Positions 59,531 to 64,000 of a DNA stretch of 64,000 nt are shown in pieces. The notes under the pieces were generated by a model that saw only the letters and a list, made by a program, of their open reading frames with translations, was not told the origin of the DNA and made no database searches. Within the stretch, counting starts at the first letter, position 1. Every line of letters starts with the position of its first letter. The DNA is taken from NCBI GenBank assembly GCA_035463475.1, contig DATHTE010000058.1, positions 40,788-104,787 on the forward strand. The letters are read 5' to 3'. Made by a program: the position numbers and the translations under genes. This DNA is from JACPDI01 sp035463475. GTDB lineage: Bacteria > Acidobacteriota > Vicinamibacteria > Vicinamibacterales > 2-12-FULL-66-21.

Positions 59531-60092
59531 ATTCCGTGGCTGGTTTCTTGAGCTGGCTGAGGAGCGCCGTCAGCATCGTCGTGTACTGCTCGTCCGCCTT
59601 TGCGAACCGCTTGCGGTAATCGTCTTCCGACAGTTTCTGCTTCTTCCACTCGCCGTCGAACGACATCCGCCCGTCAGAGCTCTCGAACGTGTCGAACCCG
59701 AAGTTCTCACTAGGTTCGGCCACAAGCCCGTCGGTGTTGAGGTCTTCGATAAACACGCGCGTTTTGGGGGTGGCGGCGCTGTTCAAGTCCACGTAGACCT
59801 CGCGATACTCCTTCTTCATGATCTTCTCGCGAAGCAGTGACGGAGCGGAGTAGCGGGCCGAGACGACCATCAGCTCGCCGGGGATGAACATCGCGGCGAC
59901 GAAGGCGTCCTCCGGGCTGGGCAGCGCGGCGGCCACGCTGTCGAGCTGCGATTTCTCCATCAGCTGCGCCAGCTCCTTGGCCAGCGCACCCGACTTGTTC
60001 CCGGTCTCTTGAGCGGTCGCGGACACGAGCGACACCGCGACCGCCGCTGCAGCCGCGATGACAAGCTTGCCTGCACTGGGAACGTTCGCCAT
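59529..60092 (-). CDS. Exported protein of unknown function
   Basis: A 187-residue protein with a signal peptide (KLVIAAAAAVAVSLVSATAQ, cleavage near residue 28). The mature part is acidic-basic mixed and helical at both ends (LAKELAQLMEKSQLDSVAAA; DDYRKRFAKADEQYTTMLTA), with a beta-rich middle (RVFIEDLNTDGLV). No domain recognised. It should be periplasmic. It has its own upstream region of 48 bases and ends at a repeat tract. Confidence 0.75.
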   Translation of the reverse strand: MANVPSAGKLVIAAAAAVAVSLVSATAQETGNKSGALAKELAQLMEKSQLDSVAAALPSPEDAFVAAMFIPGELMVVSARYSAPSLLREKIMKKEYREVYVDLNSAATPKTRVFIEDLNTDGLVAEPSENFGFDTFESSDGRMSFDGEWKKQKLSEDDYRKRFAKADEQYTTMLTALLSQLKKPATE

Positions 60093-60140
60093 AACGAACC
60101 CCCGGGGTGATGGTGATGATTACCAGAGCAGATTACACGA

Positions 60141-60572
60141 TCAGCCGATGAAAAGCGCGTCCTCTTCCTCTAGCCGGCCCGCCGGCCGGCTCCTCGAGCG
60201 CCGGGATCCGCTCCTCAGGATCGCCAGCCCCGCCTTCAACCCGGCGAAAAGCGCCAGCCCTTCGCGGGCGGGGGTGACGATCGCGCGCTGGAGCACCATG
60301 GCGGTCTCGTCAACGCGGCGGGCCAGGTCGGACACGACGGCATCGACGCGCTCGGCCTGCGCCGCGGCCAGCGAGGCCACACGCTGCGCGTCCTCGGCGA
60401 TCCCGTGGACCCGCGCAATGAGGGGCTTGACCTCGGCGTGCAGCTCGTCGGCGAGCCTCTCCACCTTCCTCGCGAGGCGCGCCGCGACGACGATCGCCCC
60501 CACCTGCAGCAGCGCCATCAGCAGCGTCGCCGCTGCGATGATCCCGAGGAAGGCAGTGCCCCACTCGCTCAC
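60141..60572 (-). CDS. DUF948-like membrane-anchored coiled-coil protein
   Basis: A 143-residue protein with one N-terminal membrane helix (AFLGIIAAATLLMALLQVGA) followed by about 75 residues of coiled coil (KVERLADELHAEVKPLI..., AEDAQRVASLAAAQAERVDA) and a basic tail. This arrangement is that of DUF948 proteins, often found beside YtxH-type genes as here. The start overlaps the YtxH gene stop by four bases. Function unknown, possibly envelope stress. Confidence 0.78.
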   Translation of the reverse strand: MSEWGTAFLGIIAAATLLMALLQVGAIVVAARLARKVERLADELHAEVKPLIARVHGIAEDAQRVASLAAAQAERVDAVVSDLARRVDETAMVLQRAIVTPAREGLALFAGLKAGLAILRSGSRRSRSRPAGRLEEEDALFIG

Positions 60573-60868
60573 ACAGTCTCCCCGCCGCCTTCGCCGCGCA
60601 TCGTCGTGCGGGCCTTCTGGTAGGCCTCGCGACCACGATCGACGGCCGAGACGATGTGCTCGCGCTGCTTCTGCACGAACTCGCGTCCCTGCCGCGCGGC
60701 CTCTTCCGCCTTGTCGCGTCCTTCGCGCGCCTTGTCGCTGATGATCCGGCGCACCTCCTCGCCGCTCGCGGGCGCCAGGAGAAGCGCCACGGCCGCGCCG
60801 GTCATGGCGCCGATCACGAACGCCGCGATCAGGCTGCCGCCGCCAGGTCCTTCATCTTGATGTGCCAT
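60569..60868 (-). CDS. YtxH-like protein
   Basis: A 99-residue protein with one glycine/alanine-rich membrane helix (LIAAFVIGAMTGAAVALLLAPASGEE in part) followed by a charged amphipathic helix (IISDKAREGRDKAEEAARQG), the YtxH pattern including APxSGxE after the helix. Homologues are stress-induced in Bacillus. It begins 19 bases after the mlaD stop, so it probably belongs to the mla transcript. Confidence 0.83.
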   Translation of the reverse strand: MAHQDEGPGGGSLIAAFVIGAMTGAAVALLLAPASGEEVRRIISDKAREGRDKAEEAARQGREFVQKQREHIVSAVDRGREAYQKARTTMRGEGGGETV

Positions 60869-60887
60869 GGGAGCCTCCCGACCCTGA

Positions 60888-61928
60888 TCAGAAAATGGAG
60901 ACCTTTACGTTCAAGTATCGTTTCGGATCCTTCCGGATCTCCGCGATGAGCCCGCGCAGCTCGCTCGCGGCTGAGTTCATATTGTCATATAACTGCTTGT
61001 CGTGCAGCAGTTGTCCGGCCGTGCCCTGCCCTTCGTTCAGGCGCGCGGAGAGCTGATCCAGGCTGCCGGCAACCCTGTTGAATCGATTGTACAACTCCGC
61101 GTCCGTCAAGAGCTTTCCGGCCGTCCCCTCCCCGCGGTTCAGGCGGCCCGTAACGGCATCCACGTTGCCGCTGATGGAATTCATCGATTTCGCCATCTGC
61201 TCGTCGCGCAACAGGCGACCCAGCGCCCCCTCGCCGCTGTTGATTCGCCGGGTGATCGCCTCCAGGTTGGCAAGCGACCGATTCAGCTGGTTGTAGGCGG
61301 TGGGGTCGGTCGTCAGGCGGCCGAGCGTCCCGCGCCCGCGGCTGATCTGCGTGGCCACGGAGGCGGCCGACGAGACGAACTCGCTGATCTCGCGATACAG
61401 CTGGTCGTCGGTGAACAGTTTCCCGACGCTCCCCTTCCCCGCGCGGATGTCTTGCAGCAGCGCCGTCGCCTGCTCGAGACTGCGGCTCGCGCCCTCGGCG
61501 ACGTCGGCGATCTGCCCTTCGGCGCGGCCGGGCTGTACGAATCCCCCCTCCGGAATGGAGGTGCCCCGCTGGGAGGCAATGATATCGATGACCGGCTCGC
61601 CGAGCAGGCTCAGCGATCCGATGGACGCCCGCGACTCGGTCGTGATGATCGGCTTCATCTCCTTGGAGAGCTCCATGACGATCTCGACGCCGGCGCCGGA
61701 GAACCGCACGTCGGTCACCTTGCCCATCTCGACTCCGGCCACGCGCACGACCGCACCCGCCTTGAGGCCCCTCACGTCGGCGAACTTCGTGATGAGCTCG
61801 TAGCGCTGCCAGGGGAATCCACCCTGGCCGCCTACCGCGAAGATCAGCACCGAGGCGAGCACCATCGCCAGCATGCCGAGAATGCCGATCTTCAATTCGG
61901 CCCAGGCCAGTGAACGGGTTCGGGGCAT
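60888..61928 (-). CDS. mlaD: MlaD-family lipid transport protein with repeat tail
   Basis: A 346-residue substrate-binding component of a Mla/Mce lipid transporter. One membrane anchor (IGILGMLAMVLASVLIFAV) precedes the MCE domain (about 38-135; ADVRGLKAGAVVRVAGVEMG). The rest of the chain is an amphipathic periplasmic region with five copies of a roughly 38-residue repeat (KGSVGKLFTDDQLYREIS, RGTLGRLTTDPTAYNQLN, EGALGRLLRDEQMAKSMN, EGTAGKLLTDAELYNRFN, QGTAGQLLHDKQLYDNMN). It follows mlaF after 11 bases. Confidence 0.9.
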   Translation of the reverse strand: MPRTRSLAWAELKIGILGMLAMVLASVLIFAVGGQGGFPWQRYELITKFADVRGLKAGAVVRVAGVEMGKVTDVRFSGAGVEIVMELSKEMKPIITTESRASIGSLSLLGEPVIDIIASQRGTSIPEGGFVQPGRAEGQIADVAEGASRSLEQATALLQDIRAGKGSVGKLFTDDQLYREISEFVSSAASVATQISRGRGTLGRLTTDPTAYNQLNRSLANLEAITRRINSGEGALGRLLRDEQMAKSMNSISGNVDAVTGRLNRGEGTAGKLLTDAELYNRFNRVAGSLDQLSARLNEGQGTAGQLLHDKQLYDNMNSAASELRGLIAEIRKDPKRYLNVKVSIF

Positions 61929-61939
61929 ATCAGGAATTC

Positions 61940-62800
61940 CTAAGAGAGAAACGCGGCAATGTACCGATCCGTGTTCACCGCGGCGCGCAGCTCCGACGCG
62001 TTGCCTTCGAACGCCACCCGGCCCTCCCGCAGCATCATGAACTCGGCCTCGTCGCATTTCCGCGCATCGGCCGCTACGAACTGGACCTGGCCGTTGACGC
62101 GCGTCGCGGTGTGCGTCGCCACGTAGAAGGCGTCGCGCAGCTGGTGCGTGACGAGGATCGAGCTCACGTTCTCGAGGTCCCGGAGCTTGATGATCTCCTC
62201 GTCGATCGTGACGGCCGTGATCGGGTCGAGACCCGTCGTCGGCTCATCGTAGAGCAGGATGCGCGGCTTCGCGGTCATCGCGCGCGCGATGGCCACCCGG
62301 CGCCGCTGCCCGCCGGACAGCTCCGACGGCATCCGGTCGATGAACTCCGCGAGCCCGACGAAACCGAGCACCTCCTGCACGCGGCGGTTCGCCTCCTCGT
62401 ACGGCATCCGCGACTCTTCGAACAGCTTGTAGCCGACGTTCTCGCGCACGGTGAGCGAGTCGAAGAGTGCCCCTTCCTGGAAGACCATCCCGAGGTCGGC
62501 GCGGACCGCCATCAGCTGGTCTTCGGTCATGTTGTCCACCCGCTCACCGTTGACCCAGATGACGCCGGTGTCCGGCTTCAGCAGGCCGAGGATCAGGCGG
62601 AGGATCGTGGACTTGCCGGCGCCGCTGGCGCCGAGAATGATCTTCGTGTGGCCCACGAGCAGCGTGAAGCTCACCCGATCGAGGATCACGTTGTCGTCGA
62701 ACGCCAGCGACACTTCGTCGAACACCACGATCGGGGCGCCGTGCGGCCCCAGGGTCTCTTCGATCTCCGGCGAGCGCGCATTGTAGAACGTCGGCGACAT
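61940..62800 (-). CDS. mlaF: Mla/Mce transporter ATP-binding protein
   Basis: A 286-residue ABC ATPase: Walker A GASGAGKST, Q-loop MVFQEGALFDSLTV, signature LSGGQRRRVAIAR, Walker B ILLYDEPTTGLDP and H-loop THQ. The FQ.GALFDSL.V.ENV and EPTTGLDP patterns are those of MlaF. With MlaE and MlaD it forms the inner-membrane lipid transport complex. The ATG shares one base with the mlaE stop (TGATG). Confidence 0.95.
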   Translation of the reverse strand: MSPTFYNARSPEIEETLGPHGAPIVVFDEVSLAFDDNVILDRVSFTLLVGHTKIILGASGAGKSTILRLILGLLKPDTGVIWVNGERVDNMTEDQLMAVRADLGMVFQEGALFDSLTVRENVGYKLFEESRMPYEEANRRVQEVLGFVGLAEFIDRMPSELSGGQRRRVAIARAMTAKPRILLYDEPTTGLDPITAVTIDEEIIKLRDLENVSSILVTHQLRDAFYVATHTATRVNGQVQFVAADARKCDEAEFMMLREGRVAFEGNASELRAAVNTDRYIAAFLS

Positions 62801-63570
62801 CAGTACATCAGGACGATCAGCAGCTTCGTGACAAGGAAGTCCACGGCGATCACCGACACGGAGCTCGCCACGACGGCGTTGGTCGTGGCCCGGCCGACGC
62901 CCTGCGTGCCCCCCCGCGTCCGCATGCCGACGTGACAGCCGATGCTCACGATGGCAAACCCCAGGAAGAACGGCTTGATGATCCCCATCCAGACGTCCTG
63001 TACGTAGAGGCCATCCACCACACTGTTCCAGTACACGCTCGAGGCGACGCGCAGCTGCCAGATCGTGATGAGCCACGCGCCCACCATCCCGACGGCGCAG
63101 GAGATGACCGTCAGCACCGGCACCATGAGGAGCCCGGCGAGGACGCGCGGGAGCACGAGCTTGCGCACCGGATCCGTTCCCAACGCCCGCAGCGCCGCGA
63201 TCTGCTCGGTCACCATCATCGAGCCCAGCTCCGCGGCGATGCCGGATCCCACGCGCCCGGCGACCATCAGGCCGGTGAGCACGGGGCCCAGCTCCTTGAC
63301 CATCGACGCGCTGACGATCATCCCAACCATGGAGCGCGCGCCGAACTGGTCCATCGTGAAACCCATCTGGAGCGCGAGCACCATCCCTGTGAACGTGCCC
63401 GTCAGCAGGACCACGGTCAGCGACCCGAGCCCGATCGCCTCGAATTGCTCGACGATGTCGCGGAAGTAGAAGGGCGGAGTGACCAGCCCGCGGCCGGTGG
63501 CGGCGACGAGACGGACGTACTCCTGCACCTCGAGCAGGGCCGCCTTCATCCAGTTCGCCAACCTGTTCAT
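62800..63570 (-). CDS. mlaE: Mla/Mce transporter permease
   Basis: A 256-residue permease with five or six hydrophobic helices. LTGTFTGMVLALQMGFTMDQFGA, ELGPVLTGLMVAGRVGSGIAAELG (the conserved ELGPV..G...AGRVG..IAAELG signature, written here in part) and LGTDPVRKLVLPRVLA identify MlaE. The start shares one base with the uvrB stop, so the transporter genes are translated directly after uvrB. Confidence 0.95.
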   Translation of the reverse strand: MNRLANWMKAALLEVQEYVRLVAATGRGLVTPPFYFRDIVEQFEAIGLGSLTVVLLTGTFTGMVLALQMGFTMDQFGARSMVGMIVSASMVKELGPVLTGLMVAGRVGSGIAAELGSMMVTEQIAALRALGTDPVRKLVLPRVLAGLLMVPVLTVISCAVGMVGAWLITIWQLRVASSVYWNSVVDGLYVQDVWMGIIKPFFLGFAIVSIGCHVGMRTRGGTQGVGRATTNAVVASSVSVIAVDFLVTKLLIVLMY

Positions 63571-64000
63571 CAGGCGCCGCTCCCGGCGGGGGTGACGAGC
63601 CCCAGCTCACGCGACTTCAGCTGCTTGACGCGGTCGCGCAGCGCGGCTGCCTTCTCGAACTCGAGATTGGCCGCCGCCGCTTTCATCTGCCGCTGCAGCT
63701 CCATGATGAACGCGTCCAGTTCCTCCTGCGTGCGGAACTCCTCTCTCGGCTCCTTCACCACGGGCACGGTCACGTAATCCCGCTCGTAGACGCTCCCCAT
63801 CACGTCGTCGATGTTCTTCACGATGGAGGCAGGCGTGATGTCGTGTTCCTGGTTGTAGGCCTCCTGCGCGGTGCGGCGGCGTTCCGTCTCGCCGATGGCC
63901 GCCCGCATCGAGTCGGTCACCGCGTCGGCGTACATGATCGCGCGGCCGTTGACGTTGCGCGCCGCGCGCCCGACCGTCTGGATGAGCGAGCCGCCAGACC
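63570..64000 (-). CDS. uvrB: UvrB excinuclease subunit, C-terminal part
   Basis: The frame enters from the right edge; about 143 codons are visible. SLIQTVGRAARNVNGRAIMY is helicase motif VI of UvrB, followed by DSMRAAIGETERRRTAQEAYN and NQEHDITPASIVK, and the C-terminal UVR motif (FIMELQRQMKAAAANLEFEK, with AAALRDRVKQL) that binds UvrC. The N-terminal DNA-damage-recognition domains lie outside the window. Its stop overlaps the mlaE start by one base. Confidence 0.95.
   Translation of the reverse strand, partial: SGGSLIQTVGRAARNVNGRAIMYADAVTDSMRAAIGETERRRTAQEAYNQEHDITPASIVKNIDDVMGSVYERDYVTVPVVKEPREEFRTQEELDAFIMELQRQMKAAAANLEFEKAAALRDRVKQLKSRELGLVTPAGSGA

Overview
The window looks like a chromosomal segment of an Acidobacteriota bacterium, most likely class Vicinamibacteria. 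This is inferred from gene content, not from any marker gene: three long orphan FtsX-type permeases of the ADOP type, a TonB-dependent receptor with an N-terminal carboxypeptidase-regulatory-like domain, Omp85-type proteins of unusual build, and very GC-rich coding sequence (about two thirds GC by eye). The cell is Gram-negative in type (TonB receptor, Mla lipid transport, several outer-membrane barrels). There is no rRNA, phage, transposase or CRISPR array in the window. One tRNA gene, tRNA-Val(CAC), is present.

Layout. 1-8 kb: an Omp85-like gene with an unknown partner (cut by the window edge), a TonB-dependent receptor and an ADOP permease. 8-14.3 kb: a DUF1579-like protein, a prolyl-tRNA editing protein and an ankyrin protein, then a leftward run of threonine aldolase, NhaA, a DUF1624-like acyltransferase and a DUF3667 protein. 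14.4-19 kb: an arylpyruvate-type ferredoxin oxidoreductase (iorA, iorB) coupled to an ADP-forming acyl-CoA ligase, giving a keto acid to acyl-CoA to acid plus ATP route, followed by a frameshifted AlkB remnant. 19-28 kb: a GlcD/GlcF-like fusion, a TPP enzyme, a large metallopeptidase/propeller/outer-membrane barrel protein, a BON protein that appears frameshifted, and a CBS protein. 28-36 kb: an HTH-membrane protein, RsgA, an ankyrin lipoprotein, and a clpP-treZ-glycogen debranching operon. 36-48.6 kb: a DUF2231-Rieske protein, then an efflux-type adaptor, ABC ATPase, two ADOP permeases, an NtrC-like regulator, an NtrY-like kinase and a tryptophanase/tyrosine phenol-lyase, with a good sigma-54-type promoter at the head. 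48.8-56.5 kb: a secreted subtilase, an MscS channel, a tightly overlapping leftward operon (deaminase, hpt, rpiB-like, deoC) for nucleoside and deoxyribose salvage, upp, a citrate-synthase-fold protein and tRNA-Val. 56.6-64 kb: an NTF2-like protein, a BNR propeller coupled to a MoaD-like protein, DUF1697, unknown proteins, and a leftward uvrB-mlaE-mlaF-mlaD-YtxH-DUF948 run.

The most unusual non-coding feature is the set of repeats that cap gene 3' ends. One type is long near-perfect palindromes sharing cores such as GGGGCCTGKCACCAATTG or GGGGTCAGGTCTG. The other type is tracts of seven-base units (CCAGAGG; GCATTCG/GCCTTCG; ACCCTGA/CGCCTGA; roughly CAGCGCC), several of which begin at or contain the stop codon of the neighbouring gene. 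Other points of interest are a DeoC/RpiB pair that resembles sugar-phosphate microcompartment cargo without shell genes, IorA without its ferredoxin domain, a ClpP and a citrate-synthase homologue with altered catalytic positions, and the fused metallopeptidase-propeller-barrel protein.
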